Positions 7,408 to 15,055 are shown, numbered from the stretch's first letter. The stretch is 57,125 bases of DNA from Aphanothece hegewaldii CCALA 016 (GCF_003007785.1 NZ_PXOH01000028.1:1-57125); one strand, 5' to 3'. Notes: generated from the sequence alone by a model not told the origin. Numbers and translations: made by a program.

Positions 7408-8106
7408 TTAACATCCCCCAGGACAGGGATTAACACAGCGAATCTGTTTCAAATTTTCTGAAGGCAAAGTCTCGATTTTCTCAAGACGAGGCTCAATTTT
7501 CCAAGCTTGTCTAATTTGGGTATAGTATTCTTCATCATCTTGTCCTAAAGGTTGAACCAGAGCGAATAAGTAAGTGTCTTTACCCTTGATTTGAGGTGAA
7601 GTGCAATCGATCATAATCGTCTCGTTACTTTTGAGTGACGGCACAATTTGAACATCGACAATCGCCACAACAGGAATTCCTGAGCCATCTGGATGAGAAA
7701 TCATTCTTAAATTCTTTTCTAGAATCAAAACCCCGCCATATCGATTTGCTTCAGACTCAGGATTAACCCAAACCAGTGAATAGGCGCAATCGGCTCCTAA
7801 ACAACTACCTAATTGATAGAAAAAAGGTAACGCCTCATCAACTCCTCGCTCGAAGTTAATTTTTCGGGTTTCAAGCCACTGAAGATAATCGGCTAAAACG
7901 CGACTCTTGTAAGCATTGGCATCATCTTGTCGTTGCTCAAACCAAACGGCGGTTGTTTTTAGGTCTTGAATTGCTCCCGTAAAATCCTCTCTTTCGGTTT
8001 TCTCTAAAGCCGACTCAAACTTGGCAGGCTGCGCGGCTAGAGGAACAAGGCCAGTCCCAAAAACCGTTAATCCCGATAAAAACAACAACATCGATTGTTT
8101 CATCAA
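7408..8106 (-). CDS. Secreted hypothetical protein
   Basis: 232 residues with an N-terminal Sec signal (MMKQSMLLFLSGLTVFGTG..., cleavage probably after an Ala near residue 25). The mature part has a TPR-like helical stretch, FTGAIQDLKTTAVWFEQRQ, then a beta-rich domain with four or more cysteines (GSCLGADCAY, IDCTSPQ, IRCVNPCPGGC) likely to form disulfides in the periplasm. It overlaps the upstream recombinase gene by 4 nt (ATGA), indicating coupling, which is odd for a secreted protein. Family not recognised. Confidence 0.65.
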   Translation of the reverse strand: MMKQSMLLFLSGLTVFGTGLVPLAAQPAKFESALEKTEREDFTGAIQDLKTTAVWFEQRQDDANAYKSRVLADYLQWLETRKINFERGVDEALPFFYQLGSCLGADCAYSLVWVNPESEANRYGGVLILEKNLRMISHPDGSGIPVVAIVDVQIVPSLKSNETIMIDCTSPQIKGKDTYLFALVQPLGQDDEEYYTQIRQAWKIEPRLEKIETLPSENLKQIRCVNPCPGGC

Positions 8107-9071
8107 ACTAACTCCGATAGTAAATCTGATATTTCTCCCTGTACATCCCTTCGATTGTCATCGTAGATCATCAAAGTATTCAAGTCGGCATGACGACTGA
8201 GTTTTTGTACTTTCCTCACATCGCCATTCGTCGCATCCAAAGCCGCCGTAATCCCTGAATGCCTGATGCGGTGTGGTGAGAGTTTCTTGTTAATCCCTGC
8301 TGAAATAGAGATCGCATCCACTAATTTATAGATAGCCGTTCCCGTCAGCCGATGACCATAATAAGCTCGGTCTAAAGCGATAAATAGAGGTTGCGTGACA
8401 TCTAGTTCCCGTCTGGCCTGTAACCAATTCATAATTGCCTCGACCGTCAGACGAGATAGGGTAATCGCTTGTTTTTGTTGACCTTTGCCTTTTCCTAAAA
8501 TCAACAAAGAACGTTCACTTAAATCTAGATCCTTAATATCGGCTTTTTCAATTTCGCCCCGACGCAGCGCATTATCCCAAAGCAGCCGTAGAATCGCATA
8601 ATCGCGTTTCCCTTTTAAAGTACTGCGATCGCTTATGGAAAGCATACGGCGATAGACTTCTTTACTCACGCCAGTAGTATCTCTGTATCTAACTATTTTA
8701 TCCCCTTTGATTTCAGACAAAGTGAAGCTGCATTGTCCTAACTGGTTCGCCAGACGCACTAATGATTTAATGGCAGCCAACCGCCGATTTACCGTTGCTT
8801 CTTTTAAGGAACGCTCATCGTAGAGATGGGATTTGTAGCGCAGCACCAGTGAGAGGGCTTGAAACTGATCTAATTTTAAGAAGGCTTGTACAACTTCGGG
8901 AGTCGGTTCATCAACATTTGCCACAAATCTAAAAAAGTCGCGTAGATCTCTCGCATAACCACGACGGGTTTCAGGCGATCGCTTATCTGATAATAATTGA
9001 GCCAGCAGATCGGGTTCGTCACAAGTGAGAGAACCGAATTTTTCTGGTTTGACGAGTGCCTGTGTTTTCAC
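8103..9071 (-). CDS. Tyrosine recombinase (XerC/D-like)
   Basis: 322 residues from a GTG start at 9071. The N-terminal SAM-like core-binding domain spans about 25-115 (SPETRRGYARDLRDFFRF). The catalytic domain shows R170 (NALRRGEI), a beta-hairpin Lys in GKGKGQQK (about 194-200), HxxR at 267-270 (SPHRIRH), H294 (SRHADL) and the Tyr nucleophile at 303 (MIYDD). All catalytic residues are present, so it should be active in site-specific recombination, for example multimer resolution. A 10-bp perfect inverted repeat lies 3 nt upstream of the start. Confidence 0.9.
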   Translation of the reverse strand: MKTQALVKPEKFGSLTCDEPDLLAQLLSDKRSPETRRGYARDLRDFFRFVANVDEPTPEVVQAFLKLDQFQALSLVLRYKSHLYDERSLKEATVNRRLAAIKSLVRLANQLGQCSFTLSEIKGDKIVRYRDTTGVSKEVYRRMLSISDRSTLKGKRDYAILRLLWDNALRRGEIEKADIKDLDLSERSLLILGKGKGQQKQAITLSRLTVEAIMNWLQARRELDVTQPLFIALDRAYYGHRLTGTAIYKLVDAISISAGINKKLSPHRIRHSGITAALDATNGDVRKVQKLSRHADLNTLMIYDDNRRDVQGEISDLLSELV

Positions 9072-9073
9072 GG

Positions 9074-9111
9074 AGCTAGGTTATGGTAATGTTGTTTTCC
9101 GTAACCTAGCT
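9074..9111. repeat. Perfect inverted repeat beside the recombinase gene (candidate recombination site or operator)
   Basis: AGCTAGGTTA (9074-9083) and TAACCTAGCT (9102-9111) are perfect inverted arms around an 18-bp centre. The pairing continues with GG/CC after one mismatch. Size and symmetry resemble core sites of tyrosine recombinases (two binding arms around a short spacer). Its position 3 nt before the GTG also allows an operator or an mRNA hairpin controlling translation. Confidence 0.55.
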
Positions 9112-9151
9112 TAGAATGTCAACGAACCGTTGTCAAATCCATTGTGGTGTC

Positions 9152-9479
9152 ACTGGAACCATAACTTTGCAGTAACTTGAAGTCTTATGCTTCCAATGTC
9201 CCACTGCAATTTTATGCTTCTAATTTTAAAAATCGGCAAAAAGTCCTGTTTAAGAGCGATTCTTAAGATTAAGCGGTCAAGTTTTGTCACTTTTAGGCTG
9301 AAAAGGTTATTAAATTTTATGGAGTCACTGAAGACTTATGGTTCCAATTAGTGGGTTACTGCAATGTTATGGTTCCAGTAATGAAAAACAGGACGAATTT
9401 AGTTTACGACAGAATAGGGCTTTGAGGCTTCTTGATTGCAATATTATGATTCCAATCGCTGCAATCTTATCGTTCCAGT
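9152..9479. repeat. Iteron array A (seven copies, possible replication origin)
   Basis: Seven copies of a 22-bp motif, ACTGCAATNTTATGG followed by TTCCAAT. One is inverted (9152-9175). Six are direct, at 9176, 9203, 9327, 9358, 9435 and 9458, each about 22 nt. Spacings of 23-31 nt within pairs put sites near three helical turns apart. Several copies share the TTATGGTTCCA core exactly. No gene overlaps the array. Such arrays are binding sites for Rep-type initiators or transposition proteins. The interval also holds an AT-rich stretch around 9300-9320. Confidence 0.75.
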
Positions 9480-9483
9480 CTCA

Positions 9484-9554
9484 TGTGGTTTCGCACATAA
9501 AGTGAAATTTGTTGTACATAACTTGAAACAGATTTGCACATAAGGTGAAATTTT
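9484..9554 (+). repeat. End-repeat array B, left side (three copies)
   Basis: GCACATAAAGTGAAATTT at 9493, GTACATAACTTGAAACAG at 9514 and GCACATAAGGTGAAATTT at 9536 are direct repeats spaced 21-22 nt. The array begins TGTGGTTTC at 9484. The same motif recurs in inverted orientation at 12195-12316. Confidence 0.7.
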
Positions 9555-9637
9555 ATGTTTTAAGCGGAGCCTACAGAGCAAGAAGCGTTAGGCTTAAGCT
9601 AGAGAAATAAGTAAATGATCTTGGGGAGGAGACAAAA

Positions 9638-9842
9638 ATGATTTCTCCAGCTCGAAAAATTAGTAATAAAGGGACACTGTTGTTATAACTGCACAGGGTG
9701 TGAGCATCATCGGCTAAGGTTGCTGTCTCTATGTCCCAGATGTAGGAAACGGTTTACGATTCCGTCCCAATGGATCAAGGGGAAGTGTAAGCAGTGTGAA
9801 ATGCTATTTAAGTCGATGGTAAAGTGGCAGAAGGGTTATTAA
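9638..9842 (+). pseudogene. Small zinc-ribbon protein gene, frameshifted
   Basis: ATG 9638 follows an excellent GGGAGGAG site and reads MISPARKISNKG before a stop. Shifting by +1 at the AAAGGG run (about 9669-9673) opens GHCCYNCTGCEHHRL, LCPRCRKRFTIPS and GKCKQCEMLFKSM, ending at 9842. The result would be a roughly 67-residue protein with three Cys pairs. The frame break may be a homopolymer error or real decay. Confidence 0.5.
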
Positions 9843-9979
9843 TGTTAATGGTTAAGTTTAATTGTTGTAGATAATTTTTATTATTTACTTAAAATTTTGA
9901 TTTGGTCGGTACTAACCTAAATTTTCAGGTTCCAGTCAACATAATCCTCTGTTTGCTAGTTCTAGGCGTAGCAAGTCCT

Positions 9980-10768
9980 TCATGATAATTCGGGAAATAG
10001 CTTTTTAATTTCGAGTTCAGCAAAAATTGACTTACCATCTTGTTCATATTGACGGACATTTTTTATTATTTGCTTCGCACGTTCAACTTTTTGATGCTGA
10101 TAACTGGGCAAATCCCAAATATTCAGGCTATCTATTGCTGAAAACAAATAGTCTTTAAGATTATGACAGAAATAAAAACTCGTATTTGTCATTTTCTGTT
10201 CAAGAGTATATGACTCATAAATGTAGCTGTTACTGGCATTCCAGTATTTTAATAAACGAATCATAGGTTTAAACAAAAAGTTTGTATTTTTATTAACTTT
10301 TTCAATCGTATCGTTAAATGATAATGGGTCAGTTATCATCCAATCATTATAGTGAGTTCGAGGTGCTGGTATGTAAAGATTATTCCAGTTACGATAGCTA
10401 GGTACTAGATCAAATTTAATGTGTCCTAAAACTAAAACAACTGTTGGTGAGGACTGATAAATTTCAGATCTTGAGTAGTAGATTTCTGCAAATTTTTTTA
10501 AGTAAGACATAAAAGTTTGCGGTTTATAGTTAAGTGTATTATCGAATACCACCATATAATCAACATCAGAATTGGGGTCGGCATTTCTTGGTAGCATTGT
10601 TCTCCGAACCGAAGAACCAAATCTAAATCGCTCTTTGAGTTGATCAGTGCTGAAACGATTTCCTAATCTTGTATGGAGAGTATTGATAGAACGGTCTATA
10701 TTGATAGACTCACGTTCAGCCATATTAAGGAGACTTGCTAGATTTTCTAAATAAGATAAAACTGACAT
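9980..10768 (-). CDS. CD-NTase (SMODS-type cyclic-oligonucleotide synthase)
   Basis: 262 residues of the Pol-beta nucleotidyltransferase superfamily. G51-S52 in RFGSSVRRTMLP, the D68/D70 pair in DPNSDVDYMVVF and a third carboxylate D120 in GHIKFDLVPS make a complete metal-binding triad, followed by a helical C-lobe (FLFKPMIRLLKYWN). This matches the SMODS/CD-NTase layout in CBASS anti-phage systems, where phage sensing triggers a nucleotide second messenger. It follows the membrane protein gene on the same strand with a 58-nt gap, an operon of synthase and effector. The product nucleotide cannot be read from sequence. Confidence 0.8.
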   Translation of the reverse strand: MSVLSYLENLASLLNMAERESINIDRSINTLHTRLGNRFSTDQLKERFRFGSSVRRTMLPRNADPNSDVDYMVVFDNTLNYKPQTFMSYLKKFAEIYYSRSEIYQSSPTVVLVLGHIKFDLVPSYRNWNNLYIPAPRTHYNDWMITDPLSFNDTIEKVNKNTNFLFKPMIRLLKYWNASNSYIYESYTLEQKMTNTSFYFCHNLKDYLFSAIDSLNIWDLPSYQHQKVERAKQIIKNVRQYEQDGKSIFAELEIKKLFPELS

Positions 10769-10826
10769 AAATTTAAAGCTTCTAAAGTGAGTGAAAAATC
10801 CTTAATACTATTGACTGTAAAACAGA

Positions 10827-11705
10827 CTAATAGCCATAACTTTTTCGATAAGCATCATTGAGATGTTCGCGGTATTTTAAGTAAAGTTTTAAAGGGATAG
10901 GAGGACTTTGTATTAAAGTAAGATGATAATCTTCAACCATTTGCATAGCTTGATAGAGTGATAATTGTGATTCATTACGTAATTTTGCACATACTTTAAA
11001 AGTATCGTTCGCTTGTACTTTTAAGTCTGTATATTTTTTCAATAGCAAAAACGTATCTCCAGATAACAAAAAAGTAGTAAATAAGATAGCAACTCTAGCT
11101 ATTATTATAACTATACTCATCGAATTTAATACAGAAATACTAATAAACAGGATACTGAGTAGTACAATTACTGAAATAGCACAAATGAGCTTTAAGTAAT
11201 TTACTGCTTTGCCCGCCAGGTGGGAAGTAAAGTAAGCTGATTCTGCAACAATATCAACGAGTCTAAGTGTTCCAAATGGTAGATTAGAAGCATAGTAAGG
11301 ACTAATAAATGGTGCTTCTTTAAGTTGAATCCCAGTTGCCCATGACCGAATCGTTGCCAAATCATCTTTAGATATTTCTTCCCCTAAACCGTCTGCATAT
11401 AAAATCAGTCGTCTACACTTATCAGCTTGTTGTGTAAATGTACTTGCAGATTCTCTAAGCCAAATTACTACTATTGGTGCGACTAATGCCAAAAAGCCAG
11501 CAATTGCTAAAACCCAAGCTTTATTAATAAGAACTACAATTAATGACGAGAATTGTGCACCCAAATTAAGATAAATACTCCACCACCATAGCTTTTCAGC
11601 TTCGTCATATAGATGGTTTCGTATATCTGGTAGATCTTTTAAGTTATTCACAGAGATTAATTTAAAACAATAGAAAATAAGCTTAATATTCTTTGATAAT
11701 AGCAA
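10827..11705 (-). CDS. S-4TM/SLATT-like membrane effector of the CD-NTase module
   Basis: About 292 residues from a TTG at 11705; a GTG at 11651 is an alternative start. Two hydrophobic hairpins are visible. The first, at about 45-85, follows YDEAEKLWWWSIYLNLG (FSSLIVVLI, VLAIAGFLALVAPIVVI). The second, at about 170-215, covers LICAISVIVLLSILFI and IVIIIARVAILFTTFLL. Long polar linkers with FISPYYASNLPFG and a C-terminal helical tail complete a 2+2 TM architecture like pore-forming effectors paired with SMODS synthases. Binding of the cyclic nucleotide would permeabilise the membrane and abort infection. Family name is by architecture and partner, not alignment. Confidence 0.7.
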   Translation of the reverse strand: MLLSKNIKLIFYCFKLISVNNLKDLPDIRNHLYDEAEKLWWWSIYLNLGAQFSSLIVVLINKAWVLAIAGFLALVAPIVVIWLRESASTFTQQADKCRRLILYADGLGEEISKDDLATIRSWATGIQLKEAPFISPYYASNLPFGTLRLVDIVAESAYFTSHLAGKAVNYLKLICAISVIVLLSILFISISVLNSMSIVIIIARVAILFTTFLLSGDTFLLLKKYTDLKVQANDTFKVCAKLRNESQLSLYQAMQMVEDYHLTLIQSPPIPLKLYLKYREHLNDAYRKSYGY

Positions 11706-11869
11706 GAATAATTTTAGTTACCATTCCATAAAATATTGTTCAAAAACTGCGAGAAGCCAGTTTAAAAAACAGATAAAAAATGGTAGAGCTTTGTTAAAGC
11801 CTGTCTAGTTCAGAAACCAGCAACTGCTTTAGTAGTACAATAGTATAGTATAGATATGGGAAAAAAGCC

Positions 11870-12094
11870 ATGTCAGACCAACAATCCCAAAACCACGAAA
11901 TTACCATCCAATCGCTTCTCAAAGCCCCAGAAGCTACCCTACGCATCCTCTGGCAACTGATGGTGAACGTCACCGAACTCATCAACAGCATCCTGCATCA
12001 CATCAACACGCATCCAGACTTCGATACTTGGTTAACCGAGTGGGAACTACCTGCCTCTATTCTCAATTCCTTCATCCGTAATGCAAAAACCTAA
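11870..12094 (+). CDS. Small hypothetical protein
   Basis: 74 residues, MSDQQSQNHEITIQSLLKAPEATL..., helical with a hydrophobic segment LRILWQLMVNVTELINSI. An AT-rich promoter-like stretch (TATAGTATAGATATG) precedes it. It is divergent from the CD-NTase operon and lies inside the region bounded by array B. No family recognised. Confidence 0.5.
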   Translation: MSDQQSQNHEITIQSLLKAPEATLRILWQLMVNVTELINSILHHINTHPDFDTWLTEWELPASILNSFIRNAKT

Positions 12095-12194
12095 TCTCAA
12101 GTTCGAGTGATGCCCAGTCGCTCCATCACCTTCGCCCAAATTCTTGTTAAGGATATGTCCAAGTCTTATTTCGAGATTCGTCACTTAAAGAAAG

Positions 12195-12325
12195 TTTCAT
12201 TTTATACGCAAATTTTAAGAGGTAATTTCATTATCAGCGCGACGAGTTTCACTTTATGCACAAAAAATCGAGTTTGAAACTACATATTTTCGTTGTCTCA
12301 GTTTCATTTTATGCGCTAACTCACA
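12195..12325 (-). repeat. End-repeat array B, right side (four copies, inverted)
   Basis: TTTCATTTTATACGC at 12195, TTTCATTATCAGCGC at 12226 (degenerate), TTTCACTTTATGCAC at 12247 and TTTCATTTTATGCGC at 12302. Their reverse complements match the left array (GCRCATAAARTGAAA). The array ends CTAACTCACA at 12325, the inverted counterpart of TGTGGTTTC at 9484. Confidence 0.7.
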
Positions 12326-12602
12326 TTCATTCCTTGAGACTAAAAAAATAACTTTTCGTCTTTCGGGAGCGATCGCTATAACAATTAAATCAGTCCCCCA
12401 AGAGGGCTTTTAAAGCGTGGATGTAGTGAAGGTAATTAGCGACGACAAGAGCCACGATCTCCAAAGGTTATCAGCCTGACAACCGTTGGGTGGCCACTCG
12501 ACGGCGGCAAAGGCCTTTTTTGGGCTTCGGGGAAAGAAGATAGAGAGTTGGTATTTGCTATTGGGAATACTAAGAAAGAAGTTAAGTTCAACAAAGGAAT
12601 TT
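12326..12602. other. Intergenic region without a convincing gene
   Basis: Contains one HIP1 site (about 12370) and a GC-richer block (12415-12540) with GTGGCCACTCGACGGCGGC, followed by a G/T-rich stretch. Open frames on both strands exist but lack ribosome sites and family motifs. The block may be a decayed element; nothing further is supported. Confidence 0.3.
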
Positions 12603-12842
12603 ATGAAAGATAAAAACTTTATCAAATTAGGAGAAAAAATTATCTCTTTAAATGAAATTAAAAAACTTGAGAAAGATAAAGATTGCACAGTTAAACTATA
12701 TGTAAATAACCAAAAAGGCAATTCAGATTTTTTTGAATTCAAAGGTGAAAAAGCCCAAAAAGTTTGGGAACTATTTAGCAATATGAGTATCGACCTTCCT
12801 ATTCCAGAAGAAACAGATCATTCATGGATGGGAAAAGTATGA
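12603..12842 (+). CDS. Small PH-like domain hypothetical protein
   Basis: 79 residues from ATG 12603 (MKDKNFIKLGEKIISLNEIK) with AAAGGA just upstream; the longer frame from 12486 runs through non-coding-like DNA. The pattern FIKLGEKIISLNEIKKLEK, then CTVKLYVNNQ, DFFEFKGEKAQKVWELF resembles short bacterial PH-like domains (strands plus one C-terminal helix). It is Lys-rich and AT-rich. Function unknown; it sits between the CBASS-type module and the YbjN pair. Confidence 0.55.
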   Translation: MKDKNFIKLGEKIISLNEIKKLEKDKDCTVKLYVNNQKGNSDFFEFKGEKAQKVWELFSNMSIDLPIPEETDHSWMGKV

Positions 12843-13062
12843 ACTAAAAGGAAAACCTTCCTTGCCCATCCGCCCGAAGGGGGTTTTAGGGGGTTTTCCC
12901 CTAACCAGTTACCCCGCCCCAATTAGAAACGAAGTGAGGAAATCTTTAGATCGGGGGGGTATTCTGACTTACCAAAAGGTTAAGGGTGGTATAGGTAACT
13001 GTAAGATCTAGGTGATGCAACAGTTACTTTTCTCTTGACTATCAATCAATCTGTACTGAGGT

Positions 13063-13497
13063 TTACAAATGATCTCTTCCTGTTAATTTTTCTTCCATTT
13101 CATCAGCAGTTTCTAAAACAAGTCCTAATGCTTGACCAAAAGATTCAGGATCGCAATCAGCAGAAATCTGAACACAAAAGGTGGCTAAAAAAGTATTATC
13201 CTCTCCAGGGATTAAACGCCAAGAACCCATTTTGAGTTGATGATTATGTAAAAGTAGAGTATTAGCTGTATCAATATCTAAAAACCCTTCAGAAACATAA
13301 GCGACTGACCAGATTTCTCTAATTTCAAAATCACCTATGTTTTGTGTGTCTGAATCAATAAAGGCAACTTGTGAACGACCATCATTAAACTCTACTATTA
13401 CTTTAAAATCTCCATCTTGGTCGATTGAATACTTTAATTCGAGTAGCTCTAATAAATTTTGTACTCGACGGTCGCCTTTCTTAGTTCCAAAAATCAT
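13063..13497 (-). CDS. YbjN-domain protein (type III secretion chaperone-like fold)
   Basis: 144 residues. LLELLELKYSIDQDGDFKVI, VEFNDGRSQVAFID, REIWSVAYVSEG and the helical tail ESFGQALGLVLETADEMEEKL match the YbjN family. These small proteins adopt a CesT-like chaperone fold and bind partner proteins. It lies 22 nt downstream of a gene for a small glycine-rich membrane protein on the same strand, so the two are probably co-transcribed. Confidence 0.8.
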   Translation of the reverse strand: MIFGTKKGDRRVQNLLELLELKYSIDQDGDFKVIVEFNDGRSQVAFIDSDTQNIGDFEIREIWSVAYVSEGFLDIDTANTLLLHNHQLKMGSWRLIPGEDNTFLATFCVQISADCDPESFGQALGLVLETADEMEEKLTGRDHL

Positions 13498-13519
13498 CCT
13501 ATTTTCCTTAAAATATCTA

Positions 13520-13864
13520 TTAGTTTTCTTTAACGAATTGACAAAGCTTTTTCTTTAAATCAGATGAAATTAGAGGAAATTCATCTATTTCCTTAATAAT
13601 AGATGCCTTAGTTTTTCCTTCTTCAATCATCTTTCTTACAACGTTTTTAGCAAGCTCATCAACTCCATACTCTGCAATTCCTTTAGAAATTTTTGTAAGT
13701 AGAAGAAGAACTCCAACACCACCAATCATTCCAAAAGGGCCACCTAGCGTTGCTAGTGCCGTTGTTATAGCTGCTGCTCCTGCATATCCTGACACGGCTA
13801 TAAGAAACAGAAAAATTAATCCAGGCACACCTAAACTTGCTATATCGGAAACTAACTTATCCAT
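13520..13864 (-). CDS. Small glycine-zipper membrane protein
   Basis: 114 residues. Two hydrophobic stretches rich in Gly/Ala (VPGLIFLFLIAVSGYAGAAA; LATLGGPFGMIGGVGVLLLL) are followed by a charged helical tail (LAKNVVRKMIEEGKTKASII). GxxxG repeats suggest oligomerisation in the membrane, as in pore-forming or holin-like proteins. It precedes the YbjN gene by 22 nt. The pairing of a chaperone-like protein with a potential pore former inside a defence-rich segment is suggestive, but function is unproven. Confidence 0.7.
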   Translation of the reverse strand: MDKLVSDIASLGVPGLIFLFLIAVSGYAGAAAITTALATLGGPFGMIGGVGVLLLLTKISKGIAEYGVDELAKNVVRKMIEEGKTKASIIKEIDEFPLISSDLKKKLCQFVKEN

Positions 13865-14023
13865 AAATGGCTTTTTTTCTCAATCTCTTACGAGTTAGAG
13901 TTCCCTACTAAGCAATAGAAAATAACAATGTCACTCCACTTAAATAGCGATTGTTGGTTTTTTAGGGAATAGACCATCTCCTAAACCCCCCACAGATAAA
14001 TGGAAAAGAAAATGTTTAATTGC

Positions 14024-14218
14024 TCAACTCTTGACTGGATAGTATCTTGGACGTTTTCCAGAAGACGGTTTCCAGCCCGTTATCTTCAACAGATAATCAT
14101 TAACATTCATTTCTTGTTCTTTAGCTGCTTTATCCGCTTGGTAGATGGTCAGATTAAGGCGAGCGCGCAGTTCCCCCTTAGTCAGACTAAGATGGGGCGA
14201 GCGCTCCTTCCATTTAGC
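14024..14218 (-). pseudogene. C-terminal remnant of a plasmid gene
   Basis: On the minus strand 64 codons stay open without a credible start, reading LSLTKGELRARLNLTIYQAD, KEQEMNVNDYLLKITGWKP and GKRPRYYPVK, then stop. The text looks like the end of a real helical protein, and the beginning has been lost upstream at a stop near 14219. A palindrome CTTAGTC-A-GACTAAG lies at 14177-14191. The plus-strand frame across this stretch lacks coding character. Confidence 0.4.
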
Positions 14219-14300
14219 CTAAGTGTTAGCAGTGATTGGGTCAGCCGTTTAGTAAGTTTTAGGGAGGCGATCGCTCAGACTTATGTATGTTTAGCTAAGA

Positions 14301-14675
14301 TCAACGACTAGAAATACTCAATTCTTCTTTTGCATATTGAATCAAGAGAGCTTTAATCACCTCAAAGGCCACTCCACCACCTTTTTCTTTGATTGTTTTC
14401 AAGGCTCTTTGCCATACATTCTCGTTTCTACTAGCATCAAGAAATTCACAGCCTTGCCAAGTTAAGCGAGAAGGAAAATAGCTTGTAGAAGAGTCAAAAG
14501 TCGCTATAGGATTTCCAAATAATTCTACTAATCCTCCTTGTTTCATAATGGCTACATGAAAATTGATACTTGATTGAGTATAGCCTTCAATCTCTATATC
14601 AATAGGCTCATCATAAGTGTTCGATTCTTCGATTTTTAGTAGAATTTTACGAACTAATTCCATGTCTCTTTTCAT
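14301..14675 (-). CDS. DUF2513 family protein
   Basis: 124 residues. The start MKRDMELVRKILLKIEE and the closing RLTWQGCEFLDASRNENVWQ then KEKGGGVAFEVIKALL are characteristic of DUF2513, a winged-helix-like family often found in prophages and defence islands. A 76-residue gene lies just upstream on the same strand (36-nt gap). DNA-binding or toxin-regulating roles have not been established. Confidence 0.85.
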   Translation of the reverse strand: MKRDMELVRKILLKIEESNTYDEPIDIEIEGYTQSSINFHVAIMKQGGLVELFGNPIATFDSSTSYFPSRLTWQGCEFLDASRNENVWQRALKTIKEKGGGVAFEVIKALLIQYAKEELSISSR

Positions 14676-14711
14676 AATTATAAGATTTTAGATAGTTTTC
14701 AAGAATAATAC

Positions 14712-14942
14712 TTATTTCAATGCTTTTTCTATCTCGGCTTTTAATTGATCACAGCAATATTTCATTTCAACTTTAAAAGAAGATGCTGAATTTCCAGTGA
14801 CTTTAATATTTTGCACTGTAGTTTTATGTTCAGGGCATCTAACAAATGCTAATTTACTTTTGATTTGTTTTTCCATTGCTTGTTTAACTTGCAAAGAAGC
14901 CAATATAGAGTCTCGTGTGTTGAGATTTGCTTTAAACTGCAT
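14712..14942 (-). CDS. Small hypothetical protein, likely partner of DUF2513 gene
   Basis: 76 residues: a helical N-terminus (LNTRDSILASLQVKQAMEKQ) and a C-terminal part with VRCPEHKTTVQNI and MKYCCDQLKAEIEKALK, giving one Cys-His set and a CC pair that could bind zinc. It is probably co-transcribed with the DUF2513 gene 36 nt downstream, and a GGAGG-type site lies before the start. Not recognised as a named family. Confidence 0.6.
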   Translation of the reverse strand: MQFKANLNTRDSILASLQVKQAMEKQIKSKLAFVRCPEHKTTVQNIKVTGNSASSFKVEMKYCCDQLKAEIEKALK

Positions 14943-15055
14943 AAAAATTAAGCCTCCTTTGTGAAAATGTACTTAATACATGAGAACTATTATACCCTTT
15001 AAGATAGAGAGATGTTAAAGTTCAGTCAATCTTGGTAGTAGTACAAAAAAAGCAT

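Larger units (their letters stand above)
9484..12325. mobile_element. Candidate non-autonomous Tn7/Tn5053-like element carrying a CBASS-type module
   Basis: The left end starts TGTGGTTTCGCACATAAAG; the reverse complement of the right end starts TGTGAGTTAGCGCATAAAA, so the termini are imperfect inverted repeats with 5'-TGTG. Each end bears several inward-facing copies of a roughly 15-20 bp motif, GCRCATAAARTGAAA, as transposase-binding sites do in Tn7-like elements. Inside are a broken zinc-ribbon gene, a CD-NTase, a membrane effector and a small gene, but no transposase. Flanking bases (TCTCA / TTCAT) are not an exact 5-bp target duplication, so this could instead be a paired regulatory or replication repeat system. 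Confidence 0.5.

Noticed and set aside
8103..9071. Reading the tyrosine recombinase as an integron integrase for the 29-30 kb cassettes
   Set aside because: It is 20 kb away and the IntI-specific insert near the second catalytic box is not evident; a XerC/D-like plasmid resolvase fits better.
9152..9479. CRISPR array
   Set aside because: Repeats are spaced irregularly with gaps of a few to about 100 nt, one is inverted, and no cas genes are present.
9484..12325. CRISPR-associated transposon (type V-K) ends
   Set aside because: End repeats do not resemble the known V-K end motifs I can recall, and there is no cas12k, tnsB, tnsC or tniQ.
12410..12781. Minus-strand ORF of 123 residues
   Set aside because: Shadow of the plus-strand gene at 12603 extended through non-coding DNA; no start signal.
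14000..14311. Plus-strand ORF of 103 residues
   Set aside because: Unlikely composition; the opposite strand shows a better gene remnant.
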